DNA of 64,000 nucleotides from Daphnia pulex. Lineage: Eukaryota > Arthropoda > Branchiopoda > Diplostraca > Daphniidae. Made by a program: the position numbers and the translations under genes. The stretch lies in assembly GCF_021134715.1 (NCBI RefSeq), contig NC_060022.1, forward strand, positions 5,709,001 through 5,773,000. Reading direction: 5' to 3'. Shown piece after piece: positions 37,501-50,500 of this stretch. Each line of letters starts with the position of its first letter. The stretch's first letter is position 1. The notes beneath the pieces are model-generated. The model was given only the letters and a program-made list of their open reading frames with translations, was not told the DNA's origin and searched no databases.

Positions 37501-38106
37501 TGAGCGATTGTGTTCTCCTTGATGAGAACTTTGTGCAAAGTTTGTCTTTGGTCTCTTTTTGATCATTTCGTTGTTGTGTAACTCCAGTTTCTGTTTGTTT
37601 TTCCCCGGAATTGCAGTGACTTGGGACAATCCTCTTTACGTTCGCGGTTACTCTCAGAGCGTTCTCAACAAAGCTCTCAGTACAGACACTCAGTTTTTAG
37701 CCTCACAACTGGTGATGGACTACTCTCTCTTGGTGGGCATTGATGACGACAACAATCAACTGATCGTCGGTCTAATAGGTAAGAGTCTTTTCGATCGATT
37801 ATTGTTCCTTTTAACTTTCTTTGCAAGGACTTAAAAAAAAAAAAAATCGTGTATCTTTTAGATTACATTCGTACATTCACTTGGGACAAGCGGCTTGAAA
37901 CTTTTGTCAAGTCGTCTGGCATACTGGGAGGACAAGGAAAGATGCCTACAGTGGTATCCCCTGAACTGTATCGTACACGTTTCTGCGAGGCCATGAACCG
38001 TAGGTTTCTACGCACTATACAAGACAAACAAGTCTTTAATGGTTTCCTTTTTTTTTTAAATATTTCCTCAGGATATTTTACTTCTGTGCCTAGTTTTTGG
38101 GACTGA
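31583..38106 (+). CDS. PIKFYVE: 1-phosphatidylinositol 3-phosphate 5-kinase (PIKfyve/Fab1)
   Basis: Eleven exons, 1938 aa: 31583-31893, 31966-32497, 32559-33557, 33620-35001, 35067-35178, 35238-35399, 35473-36788, 36875-37140, 37210-37539, 37617-37778, 37862-38106. The FYVE finger (about 124-187) has WMPD, RRHHCR and RACTYC. A DEP domain (about 292-363) and a CCT/chaperonin-like domain (from about 520, with FLYNLGITLVLNVK) follow, then a Cys-rich linker (MWSWCKKCKQ, SFAKYLELRFYGH). The C-terminal PIP kinase (about 1605-1938) has catalytic Lys in FVLKQMSKM, DYSLLVGID and DYIRTFTWDK. Family role: makes PI(3,5)P2 from PI(3)P on endosomes with VAC14/FIG4. The length matches orthologues. The intron after CKKCKQ starts with GC (GCAAGT), all others with GT. 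A 30-nt intron-like stretch (38042-38071) is read through here. Confidence 0.96.
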
Positions 38107-39255
38107 GGAGCGTGTTCAATCGCCAATCGCAGTGACCAATCGCCAAAAGTTAAACTGGAAACATCCACTTAATATCAATCTTTTAATCATCCACTCATGT
38201 AACAACCTGTAAAATAATAGTTAAAAACTAAAGAAACTCAAAACTATGAAAGTGAATGCCACTCTACTCCAAGTGTCCATATTGTTGAACTTTTTCTTTC
38301 GATGTTATGTATATTTTTACATCCCATATAGTCTATCAGTTCAATAAGGCATCAAATATTATTCGTTGTTTTTAACACATGTTCAAATGTGGAGTTATAT
38401 AATCCTACGCTGTAGTCGACATCACGTATAATAAACTCTTCTTGCAGCAGCATATTTGTAATACTAACGTCAGCAGAAATTGGACAAGTAAGTGTCTGAG
38501 AAAACTCACATGGGTATCGATTAAATAAATTCCGTATATACATACGATTGTTGCTTCACCACACTTGGAGGGCTGGAATTATTAATCAAACGAATTCCCA
38601 ATCGAACAGATTCCTTGAACTTTGTTGATGAGAAAAACAAAAATAGCATGCTACATTTATAACGACGCGGAGAATGTCAGAATTGGGGATGCGAGCACTC
38701 CAATTGTTGCGCTACAACTAAAAATCGATCAACCATCTTTTTGAAATCGTTTCCAATGGCGGATTACCTTGAAAAACCTAGTCCTACGATTCATTTTAAT
38801 GAAATACTAAGAAATACGCCCACAATGCTTATGATTTAGCTATAAATATAACATCATTGAATCAAGTCATTTGTATGGCTTCGATAAAGAAGTTTAATTA
38901 GAGGGAAATATTCAATTGTGCTAGACGCGACGCCACAAATATTTTGTTGTTCAAGAATTAGGAATTTTATTTGCGCTAACAGGACAAACGTGAAGTTTTT
39001 CCCTGTTTACTCTTTTTTAATGCATCGCACTATCTTTTTTCACTACTCTTCTAGAAGCGTGAAACTAAGGAAATGATTAGATCTTTCAATACAATCACGC
39101 CGAGTTTATGAAACAACCGATTTTTTCCAAATTGAATCACAGACGATAAAACAAGTAATAAACATTGAGATTGACAGCGGGGTTTTTTTTTTGGAAGGAA
39201 AGAAGCTATAGAAAGGGGATTGATAACAACAATGAAAAAACGTTTCGACTGAGAA
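38107..39255. other. Intergenic spacer after PIKFYVE
   Basis: AT-rich. The left part is PIKFYVE 3' UTR and the right part is the 3' side of the minus-strand secreted-protein gene. No other gene is recognised. Confidence 0.5.
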
Positions 39256-39952
39256 TCAGTAGAGCACGTGTGAATAAGTGCTAACCTCGCACCTCATGTT
39301 TCCACAGGTACCGGGCGAGGCGGAGATGCAGTTGAATACCGGGCATTGCGGAGTGATCCTATCTGGACTGCAAGTCATATCGCAGCTGCCAGTCCTCATG
39401 CCTGGCTTCGAATCGCACGTGTACCTATTTTAAACATTTGTATAAATTAGCGAAGCGCATCACAACGCCTCTAATAGTGAATTAACTTTAATTCCATTCA
39501 TTTAAAATGCGCAAATAAGTTTTGACGTATACAAACAAATCCACAACGAATTGGAGACTTACTTTTTGCAGGAGGCATCGAGAACCAAAGGAAACGGACT
39601 AATGGCGCCCTGATTGTAGTAGATTCCGTTATTGTTGCCGCCGTAAAAGTTGCTGCCTCCGTATGGCAACGGCTGCTGCATGTTGGGGTAGCCGTAGCTT
39701 AGACGGGCCGTTTTATCTCCAGCTTCAGTTGGTGCGGCCGAAGAGCGGATGACAATGACCAACATCATCAATACAGCTTTGCAAAGAGACACTTGAAAAT
39801 TGGAAAACAAAAATCGTAAATAACAACACAAATACAGACGACAACGGATATCTAGGCCACAAGAAATGAAATTGGAAATCATTTAAAGAAAATTACAAAT
39901 TAATACACTAAACTAGAACAAGAAGATAAAGCGATATTTCACCTGGCAGCAT
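39256..39952 (-). CDS. Small secreted Cys/Gly/Tyr-rich protein
   Basis: Three exons, 135 aa: 39952-39943, 39791-39563, 39424-39256, with consistent GT-AG introns and phases. The first exon codes only MLP plus one base. The signal peptide (VSLCKAVLMMLVIVIRSSAA) spans exon 2. The mature part has a Gly/Tyr/Asn stretch (GGSNFYGGNNNGIYYNQG), then a Cys-rich tail with spaced C-x3-C pairs (CDMTC, CGNMRC) and TPQCPVFNC. No known domain is recognised. Secretion is inferred from the signal. It could be a cuticle, egg-envelope or haemolymph component. A 10-base first coding exon is also used by the divergent neighbour at 41277, which suggests a shared gene architecture. Confidence 0.75.
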
Positions 39953-41276
39953 GGTGAATTGGAAGTGAGTGTCTGTTGGCAATGCTCAGAACAGAGTGGG
40001 TAATTTTTCTACCTGACATTGTGGCTTATGTACCTGAGCAAATTGCCTTGGGTCAAAGGTAACCCTTACCCTTTTTACTCCTACGATGCAACTTTTAACG
40101 GACGAAGGAAGCGTTGGAAAAAGAAAAAAGGAAAACGAGACGATATTACAAGGGCAACATTGGGTCGATAACCCAATATTCCCAGCCTCTAGAGAGAGGT
40201 GACAGGTAAAAGTGTCTATGATGCCCGAGGCGAACCACGTGTATTTTTCCGGAATTTAGCAGAATTGAATCATCTTCTTAGATTACGTCATCCCTACCTC
40301 TATTTTTTTTCTCCATTTCCCATTGATTTTATTATACCCACCCGTGGATTTATCATTTCGTTCTTTTGGGGGTAATGCAATAATGCACTCTGCGTGATTA
40401 GGTTCTATACCTAATACAAACCGAGTATTTATGGTTAAATCTCTTCGTGCTCACAATATACTTAATTGAATAAGAATGGCATGTCAACTATTCTTTTTGT
40501 CTACATAAAAATACTAAACAATCTGAGACTGATTATAATTATAATAAAATTCATTTAGACTTGAAACAACTAGTTTAGGACTGTAGGCAGTTTCGTGTTG
40601 AACAATGGGTTTTAACTGAATTCATTTAATTTAATGTAATTATAATTTGTTGTCTGTTTGGATGGCAACAATACACTATAGAGAATGGAATATCAAATGG
40701 GCTAGCAACCCCACACACGTCTGACACGTGGGCAAGGAGATTGCGCAATTTATTTTTTCAGCATCATTGACGTAAGCAGTTGGCCAAAATAACAATGTGG
40801 TCCCGAGGCTCCCGGAGAGTTTCTTCCCCGGCCAGCACAAGGACAAAGACAACAGTTGATTGACTGGCCGGAACCTTAATTGAACGGAAATGAAGGAAGA
40901 GCCAAACGGAAATCATTTTGCGCTAGAATCGCATTGACGCATTTCTATTTTGAATAGTTATAAACAGTTGCGTACTTTAACACATTTCAAAATAAGACTT
41001 TAAATAGGAAATGTATGACAGGTTAAAAAAAAAATAGGGGCGTGAAGCATTTAAACTGGCCAAATTTTTGTTTTGGTGACATACTGTTAGCCGCCAGAGA
41101 GCCCCACTGTAAAGTGTGAAATGAAAATGAGCTTGAGGGCGATTAGCCAACATATAAAAAGACAGGTGTAAAGATGATAGAAGTTGCATTCGATCCTCGT
41201 TGCTCATTCAGTCAACAGCATCCAGACGAACCTGACGGAGTCCTGCACTAATACATTCAACTCTGAAACACCCAAT
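39953..41276. other. Shared upstream region of two divergent secreted-protein genes
   Basis: No ORF is supported. It separates the start codons of the two genes and must hold both promoters. A TATA box for the right-hand gene is listed separately; none was found for the left-hand gene. Confidence 0.5.
41153..41159 (+). promoter_or_regulatory. TATA box of the secreted Pro/Tyr-rich protein gene
   Basis: TATAAAA in the context CATATAAAAAGACAGG, 118 bp before the start codon at 41277. A TCAGTC motif resembling the arthropod initiator follows near 41207, somewhat farther than the usual 30 bp. Confidence 0.5.
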
Positions 41277-41960
41277 ATGATTGCCGGTAACTATCTTTTT
41301 TTACTCTAGAGATTGCTGTGTAATATCTATGTGTATAATGACGCCATGTGTTACGTTTTCTCTAACGAAGGCAATCAACGTCATTCCGTGGTGTCATCCC
41401 TTCTCCGTCTGATGGTCGTTCAAGCGCTGCTGTTGGCATTGCCAGCCGATTTCCAACGTTATCCCAACTACGACGTGCCTTACGTAACCAGCGGGATCGA
41501 TCGCCTGTACAATCCTCTGTATTCCGCCCCGCCACCACCACCACCACCTCCGGTCTCGTACAGCAGCCCCAATTTCTACGGCTCTTCCATCTACGGCGTT
41601 CAAGCACCTCAGCGTCCGGTTTACCCGCAGCCCAACTACTCGTCGGTCACACCATCCAACTGCTTGTCGTACTACTGCTACCGATCTGCTCTTCCGTCGC
41701 TGGATGCAATTACTAATGCTACCGCACCGGCAGTCCCTCCTGTCTGTGGGAAAAGGAATTACTTAATCTGTGTGGCAGACAAGCCGATGTCCACCGAATA
41801 CAGCGGCCCATCTTATTCTTCGCCTTTGTACCAGTATCAACAATCCTACCAACAGTCTAACGTTTGTCCAGCTTATTTTTGCAAACTGGTCCCGAGGACC
41901 ACGCCCGTCCTGGTCGCTGCTGACTCGTGCGATTCCTTCGAGTGCAACATAATCGAGTGA
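41277..41960 (+). CDS. Small secreted Pro/Tyr-rich protein with paired cysteines
   Basis: Two exons, 199 aa: 41277-41286 and 41371-41960. The first exon codes MIA plus one base and joins as MIAGNQRHSVVSS. The signal peptide is LLRLMVVQALLLALPA. The mature protein is rich in Tyr, Pro and Ser, with YSAPPPPPPPPVSYSS and several C-x3-C pairs (CLSYYC, CPAYFC, CDSFEC). No known domain. Tyr/Pro-rich secreted arthropod proteins are often cuticular or egg-shell components, but no chitin-binding R&R consensus is present. It lies head-to-head with the minus-strand gene at 39952, with similar tiny first exon, signal and spaced cysteines. Confidence 0.8.
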
Positions 41961-44900
41961 ACAAACGTGACGATGAATAATACTCAAATACTGTACATGC
42001 ACGAAAAATTGAAACGCCATGCTCAAATTGTGATGTGTTTATTTGTTGTTACCATTTTGTTTGTATTCAACTTCTATATGGTTATTTACTTTGCAACTGC
42101 AATCCACCAGATACTATAAACAATTCCGAAAACAAATTTTAACTTTTTTTCATAACATTTCTCTGCAAGCTAAAAAATTATGGCCTAGTGATGTTTGCAT
42201 AATAATGCTTAATTCTTGGTAGACTGTGGAAGTTTGTGGCGGATTAGATCTTGTTTGTTGCCTACCGAGGCTCTGGCGCATTAGTTTGTAAGGACGTTTT
42301 CTTGTTTTCATAATTCTATGTGTTATTATTATTAAAATTAGGCAATTAGTATTCAAATTAAGATCAAGTTGAAATACTGCTGTGGTGGCTGTGGCGGAAT
42401 TTTCAAAATGCTCCTCACAGAGATTCTATTGACATATAATACTGCAAAGTGAATTTACGCGAATCAATACGCGAACCACAACGACATCTCCAAAGGCTTA
42501 TATTTTCAGGACTCGTATGGGGGGAAACAATGGGAACAAAAGTATTAAGTACAACGCTGCTGGGCGCGCTATAGTGGCTAGGTATATCAACTTGTGAAAA
42601 AAGTCTACAGACTATTTATTTTCAATGTTTTTAAAAGATCCGCTAGCAAAGCAACGACCCCAGCCGTCTCACTCGCTCTATTTCAATTCCGTTCACGGAT
42701 GGCGCTGTTATGTTGCCATTCCACTCGCTATAAAAAGGGATGAAAAGTAGAGATGCAATGAAAGTGTGGTTTGAATGCCGCTGCTTCCATGCGCATTAAA
42801 TTGTCGGTAACCAGTTCATTTCCTTTTGATTTTATTTCTATTTCAAAACATATATATATCACTTCAAATGCGTTTGCAACACATAATAGAGATTTATTGA
42901 CTGGCTGACTTTGAAGCGGAATAGGGGAAAACCATTATACGTGCAAAAAAAATTGTATTATTTTTATTTTCTTCTCGTTATTTGTTTCAAGCGAAGTGGC
43001 AAACGATCCCGGCTGTAATAATAAACAGCCTTCTCGGTGACATTGAACGGCTTTGGACTCGGACGCTATTCTCATTTTCTCGTCGTTCCCACCACCAGTT
43101 GGGTGGTGTTTATATCATTGGGTTCTTTATTTACTCTACGATTTCTTCCGGTCCATAACAAATGGCCAAACCAACGAGCTGCGACTCTTAATTGAATAAC
43201 ATCCAGCGCAATCTTCGCTTTTGAAGGTCGAAGGGGAACCAAAACAGAGTGCTGCCATTAAATAAAAGATTCCTATAAGAGAATAATTACGTCCAAAAAA
43301 TCACAAACAATTGGGTCAGTTTGAAATCAAATTACATTCTGTTGTAAAATGAAAATCTATCTAATAAAGGGGGATCCGGATATACATATATACAAAAGCT
43401 TGCCGGCAAGTAATACATACAAAATACGCAGTTATATATGTGCATGATGACTCTGCGTGACGATGTATAGCTAGAGTCCTTGTCATGGCAACCCATACAA
43501 ACACGTATAATAAGATCGTCATCAACGGCTTCAATCTTCATCCATACCCGGTAGTCGCTTCGTGTTGTAGGGTCTGGATCCGGCATGATAATTACTTTAA
43601 TTTGTGGTTTTCAAACGAAACCAATTCATTAACTTGGATTATTCAATTAGAGCAAGGTTGCAATGTATACAAGAACCACTTTCGGCGTATATCCAATAGC
43701 TACTGCGCACGCGACAACCGCGACATATAGTTCTGGACTGTTTGATAAAGTAACGTAAAAGCAAATAACAAAAATGTCCTCTACACCACTTTGCATGGCA
43801 TCAGGACTTCTAGAAAACGTCTGGAAAGTGTGTTAGATTTCCTGTCACTCAATAGTGCAACTATAGAGAGCACGCGATTCCCATATGGATTAAAAGCTCT
43901 AAACATACGCTTATGGCTGTAGACTTCTAGTTCAACAGTCGCCTGATAGACACAACTGTATGAACGCAGGACTGGGAAATACAAGTTTTGACGGTTCACG
44001 AAATCCGGTCGATGAGATAAGACGATGATGTATATAGCCGGTAGGAGTCGTGGATTCCGGAGCTGGTGCGTAGTTGAAGACGTTGCGACGGAAAAGACGG
44101 TTGTTGTCTTGGTGACTGAAGAATCAGGCATACAGTGGCTAAGCTAGGCTATTGCAACATCAAACATCGTGCTACATAACGGTCACTGATCTAAAAGCAA
44201 AAATAAAAAATGAACTAAAGAGCTGAGTGAATAAAATAAAATTTATTATTTTCCAATCCGCCCGTTCGTTTCTTTTATCTATAAAAAGATTTGATACACA
44301 TTTAATACGCTTAGATTTTCCAGGTAAAATACTACGGTACCGGTAGCTATATAACCCATATAACAATAACAGGAAGGTAAATAATAAATAATAATAATAA
44401 TAATAATATGGGTTGCTTATGCACGCGGCCAAATACATGCGGTCTTTTTGTCAGTTCGGCGGAAAGGATGGAACAAAAATATTGCTGACTGCGGCCGTTT
44501 AGGCTTATGGCGCTTATTTTATATTTCGCACGAAAGGAGATCTATACGGCGTATATAGGCTTGATAAAGGCACTTTCTAGACAAATCTGGTGAGTTATGA
44601 TTCTCTTCCAAGTGTTAATATAAAACCTTGGCATTGGAAAGTTACACAAAAGAAGCCAACCATAGAAATCAAAATAGCCAACTAGAAATCATTGCATTTC
44701 CGACATTCTTAGAGTTTGCATAGCAGGGCTACTTTTATTATTGGCCTTTATATGGACACGCGTAGCCAATATTATTCTGTTTTGATTTTACTTTGGCGTA
44801 TAGCCATCATCCCTTTCCGGCTTTTATGTTACTTTAAAATGCACGGCGGGAGAAAGAAAACAAGCAGTGTCACAATGCAACGCCTGCCTTTGTTGTAAAG

Positions 44901-47563
44901 TTCACGACACTTTCAAAAGGGTTTCCTCAGACGAGAGCGTTCACACATGAACACTCAATCGGAAAACTTAGGACAAAGTGAGCGTGATCCTTTTTTTATC
45001 TTCGAATAGCCCGACAATTGCTTTTCTTTTCGAGTAGCCTGACAATACAATCTCACAATGCGGTTGGATATTTCGGTCATAATTTTTGTCAAACCTTTTA
45101 CCAGAATCAGTTCAATAGAGAAAAGTCGCCAATCAACACCATTTATCACGTAATCAGATTTATGCTGCATTCAACGCAAACTCTTTAGCAGGAGTACCAC
45201 CACGTAGGATGGTATCACGTAGGTACATTTCAACAAAAAAAACGAATACGTAGCCTAAATGACTATTTTGCTATGTATCATGATAAATTACTTTTATCAT
45301 TGGACATGAATAAAAGAATCTTTTTACGTAGGTTTTTCCAGACTATTTTTTCTATTTTTATTTTTATTTTTATGTTTTTGGGTGATCTGCTTTTGAAATA
45401 TTAGCAATAGTTCTAAGGAAATTTAGCAAATACTGTTTGGACTATTATTGAAAAGTTGGTAGTGACAAGTAAAGAAGAAAATAAAACAATTCAAGTTTTT
45501 TTAATTCATTGTGGCCTCAAACTGTTGTTGCGCGCGCGCCTGTCGAAGAACATGTCCTTGTTCTGTACTCTACATCCAGCCGCAGCCCATGGAGACATCC
45601 GCCCAAATGCTAGCACTCCCAGGGTGAGCCTCCCAGTGTCGGTGGAGCTTTCGATCAGAAAACAAGACGCTCAAGTTGCTCTCATCGATTGCCGGTTGAT
45701 GCTCATTTGATATTTTGGTATTTGGTTATTTGGTTGATTGTGTTACTGGCGAGCTGTGACTCATATTCTATCAATCAACAACTTAATCAGCAGTGAGTGA
45801 TGTTATGCTACCGCTTACGTATAATATTATGTTTCACATTTTCACTGAGTTGTTGACTTGTCTCTTTTAGAGACAATCCAATTTTTTATTCGTCATTCAA
45901 TGTTTAATTAATAGTTGGCCTTCCGTTATAGCTTTCCGAGCAATCAAGTGGAGCTCGTTGGAGTCTGTGCTTATTGAAACGCGGAGCTGGATTATTATCA
46001 TTGTCTTTATTTATCTATCATTCTGCCTCACTTGCGATGGGGTAGCGCTATATCGTCATGGTCGATATACACAACTGATGTCTATATCCCTCGACAATCC
46101 GTCTCTACCTACCGCTATCTACGTCGGTCGTTTTCCCATATTTTCATCCTTTTCTTTGTACTTTCCTCTCGGATAGAGCCATTTGATTTTCATTGTTGAT
46201 TATTGGTTAGCGTTGTTATAGGGCCGTTATTTTCATGGCGAAAGCCAGGGTCGCATTATATATCCTTGCACCGAAAAAGACGCTCCCTTTCCCGGTATAC
46301 AAGGAAAAAAGATCGCTTTGCGCTTTTCAGCGAAAATCGTTTGGAAACGAAAGGGGGAAAAAAAGAGACACAAAAATATACTACGTTGAATGACGCACTT
46401 CCAGCTCACCATTTGTGCGCCGTATTCTTTTATTTGAATTCGTATCGCGTTCCGGAAATCTTTTCCTTGTTTATTTCCTTGCTGATGAAGCAACGCAGAT
46501 TGCTCTGCGCTTATAGCAAAAATCCAGCTATGCCGCAACCAAAAAATAAATAGTATAACCGCTAAAAGAGCATCTATTCGTCATTCAGTCAAGTCCAGTT
46601 GGTTGATTGGATATATTTTTCTTTGTCGCTGGCTGAGCTCCTGAATAGCTATATCACTCTCTATATACCGAGGGGGAAAAGTAAGGCTACGTCAGCAATT
46701 AATAGTGCATTGAAGCAGTCCAGCGTCCAGCGTACGTCTTGAAGAGAAATTGAGATTAATAATAAGACGCCTTCTATAAACACAGAGCGACCGTGGATCA
46801 TCCACGATCCACAGCCGCTCGTATATGTGCTATACGTAACATATCGCACATGTACTATATGTTACGTTTTCTGTGAAAATGGTATTACAGTTATGCGGAT
46901 GATTTCCTGTTTTGTCTCCAAATGCTCTACCCCATTCTTGTTCGATCCTCGCGCCCATCAGCAGCTCGCTATATGTGGGGCGTGTGAGCCGAAGGCTATC
47001 AAAGACAGCTGCCGAGCCTTTGACAGACCTTTAAGATCAAAATGGTGGTTTCATCATATCCGTCCGCGTCTCTGCTCGTCCCTCTTCCTTTTGCTCTTTC
47101 TGCGATGATATCCTCCTCCCCCTAGGCCATTTCATCCCATCCGTATTTCTCACATTGCTGCTCTCAATTGTTATCCAGCGGGCGGTTCTGTCTAGTATAT
47201 AGCAGATCCCATTTCCTGTGTCTCCCCCGCTTTCTTCCGTCTCACGCAATACTCTAGGCTATATATTCCGCATAGTTTGTTACCGAACGAAATGAAACGA
47301 GAATATTGAAAAAAGAGAAATCTAGTAACTCTTTGAAGGAAACCTAATCATCGTGACTGAGACATAAGACATAATATATAGTACCCCGCGAACCTCAGAT
47401 GTCATCTTGAACATAATACAGATCTATCTGGATTCCTCTTTTCTGCACATATGAATTAGGATTGCGGTCGTGATGTTGGAAATTAAAAATAAACAAACAA
47501 AAAAGTTTGAATTTGTTGTTGCAGGCTTGGAGCAGACGTGGTCGAAGCAAGGAGGGAAAATCG
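41961..47563. other. Gene-poor 5.6-kb interval
   Basis: No gene is supported. Simple repeats occur: a TAA run near 44385-44407 and a T-rich TTTTTA run near 45353-45375. An acceptor-like site at 47524 (TTGTTGTTGCAG) lies 40 bp before the GTPase start codon, so an upstream non-coding exon of that gene may lie in this interval. Open frames here (for example 46203-46553) look random. Confidence 0.45.
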
Positions 47564-50500
47564 ATGGCGTCGCCACCCAAACACCAGCAACACCCGTCGG
47601 ATAGTCCGCACTGCAACAAGTTGGTCAACCGCCTTAATTTGGCAACGTTGTCTTTAAGGCCACGATGGCGAGTCATGGTAGAGTTTACAAATCCTGATTT
47701 TCATTGCTAATCATTTTCTAATCAATGTTATTATTTTATGCACAGGTTCTCGGTCATCACTCGGTTGGCAAATCTGGTAAGATAATTTCAGCTTTTATTT
47801 GAGTCCATCATGAGTATATAGCTGATAAGAAAAATGTGTCGAGTTACAAAGTCTTTCCTAGCAAGCTTCCGAGCGCAATTGTTTTTAAATTTATGGCGAA
47901 ATCGATACACCAGCTAGAGTGGAGTCTAATTTTTCAATAATATTGAATAGACTTGATGTATTCAGTATGCTCGGCAGTTGCTATGTTAATATTATGGAAA
48001 ACCCAGGAAAAACATCAGGCCTTGTGATGTCTCATGCCGGTTGTCTGGGCTGTCAGTGTTGGTTGGTCAACTGACAATAGTATTTGATATCACCTCGTAC
48101 ACATTGAACCCTTCAAGAATAAAATAGACGGCGTAAAACGACAGGACGACCAAACAGACATCGCACATCACACATTTATGATAGTAAATAAGGTGGGCAT
48201 ATGTTATTTCCACGAACCCTTTGTAATATCAAACGCGCTACTACAACTCTAGAAGTGTGGACGTGCGTATACAGTATAAGTTGTGTGTTTGCGACGGCTG
48301 ATTGTATCATTGCATCCTTTAAAAAAGAGCAAGTCAAACCAACTATACGACTGCTGCAGTGCATATGAGTGTGTAACTAGGGCAAGAGAGAGCACAAGTT
48401 TAGTAATGCAAATGAGAAGGCGATGTGAGGCTAATGGTAAAGCGCAACGACATGGCATATTACTTCGGAGAAAGGCTCTATCATTCCATCGCGATTGCTA
48501 ATTCGTCGACGAGGCTTTGGCAGTCGGGAGACAGCTGTTTACCGAGAAGTCAACAGTTTCCCCAACATGTGTAGCGCGCAATGGGAATGCCGAATGCGTA
48601 GAATACCGGCCAGACATTATTCTCGCGGACCCCAAAACCTCTTCATATTGCCCTCAAGCTGCGCACATCTAATGGGAAGCAAATGATATTGTGTAGCGTC
48701 CGTCTTGTCCTACTGTCTCAACAATGTCAGGAGAGCAATTAAGACTGTGGCGGAAAGATCAGCATAAAGATGGACGAGATATGGATCAAGTGGGGCGGAA
48801 GGTGCCGGAGTGATTACTTGACACTGGTGTGACTGCAACTCTTCCGTCTGGAGGCACAAGCGAAACGGAAAATGATAACAATTTAACTGAATTATGCAAT
48901 TCCAATGGTTGCCATGGATGCGGGTGAAAGATCAATTCTACCTGCATATGCTCGCCAAAAAGTTGAAGGTCACGTTGCCATCCACAGTCCATACGAACGG
49001 AAACCCAACAAGGGCGGACAATTGGCGAACAGACAAATTAAAAGAACCTCGATCATCAGTATATAGCTGAGTAGTTGGCTGTTCGTTACCTTGGCGACAC
49101 AACCGTGAAACTGCTATGTAGCGCCTTTAACACTCGTAAACAAATGATCCTAATTGCATTTTGGTCATCACGGATCGTTAATATACACGAAAAAACCTAT
49201 TTTCCCCCAGCGTTCCTTCAATGCGGCCTCTGCGACTCTTCTCGTTTTTTTGTTTTCAATCTGTTATTGACAGTCTATTAGCATTTAAATTTGTTTTGCC
49301 ATCGCTTGCAGCAGCAGTCTATTCGACCAAAAGCTACCCGACTGTCTTGTCGTGTTTGTCACGTTCAATTGACGTCAGGGTTTGTCTAAAAATAGAGCGG
49401 AAAACGAAAACAAATTCAACAATCAAAGAATAACATAGTCAATCAGCGCATTTCTTATATATTTTTCCTACCATGTTTTCCATCCGTTATTTACATATAC
49501 TTGGGAAAATGCAAGGCTTTAGAGCGCAAATACACGCTATTTTGGTTTTGAAAGTAAAGCAGATCGTCGTACGATTTGCACCACCAACAATGCCCCCAGT
49601 TATATGAGAGTGATGCCTACAGAGCTGCATCAACCCGATAAGACCCGAGAGTTCGTATAAGGTTCACTTGACAAGAAAGTGCGCGTTGTTACTTTTACTC
49701 TTTTAACGCTAAAATAGGCCTAGACATAATATGCCATTGCACGCAGCACCATCATGTCTATATTTAGAAACTATGTTAACCCTTAAAAAAGAAATTTAAG
49801 ACCCTCTATTTATATGTTTAGACTTGAAAAACTTTATTTTTGTATACAGAATCAGGCCATCGGCTAAGCTTATATGTATAAGCTTACATAACTAGAGCAG
49901 TCTACCGAGTTGTTTATAATATAAGAAACTTTTTTCTCTCTCTATAGCTCCGGTGCATTTTCTGTAATACGTTTTCTGATCCTATTTGCCAAATGAAATG
50001 ATATGGTTGAATGATGAAATGGATTTGCAGCGTTCGTGGTTCGTTTCTTAACTCGTCGCTTCATCGGAGACTACGACCCCAAATTGGAAAGATGTTATCC
50101 GGTCAACACAACTTTGAACGGAGAGCACGTGATGCTGGAGCTTCTGGATAGTGGAGGACACCATCTGGAGGTTTGAGTAAACGACAAAATAAATATTGGC
50201 ATTGTCTAGACGCACAGGCACTCATAAACTTGTGCACTTTCATCACCATAAATTCACATAATCTTACTTATATACGTCGTTGCCCTCTTTCTATATTTGA
50301 TAGGACGGGAGTCAATCCGACCTGGAAGCCAAGATCCGCTGGGCTGACGCCTTTGTTCTTTTGTATTCAGTGACGGACAAGTGCTCGTTTGACGAGTGCT
50401 GTCGACTTCGATTCCTTATCGGCTACAATAAGCGTCGTCGACGACATTTGGTAAATATCCGGTATTTTCTATTTCATGTAGCGGGACTTTTTATTTTTCT

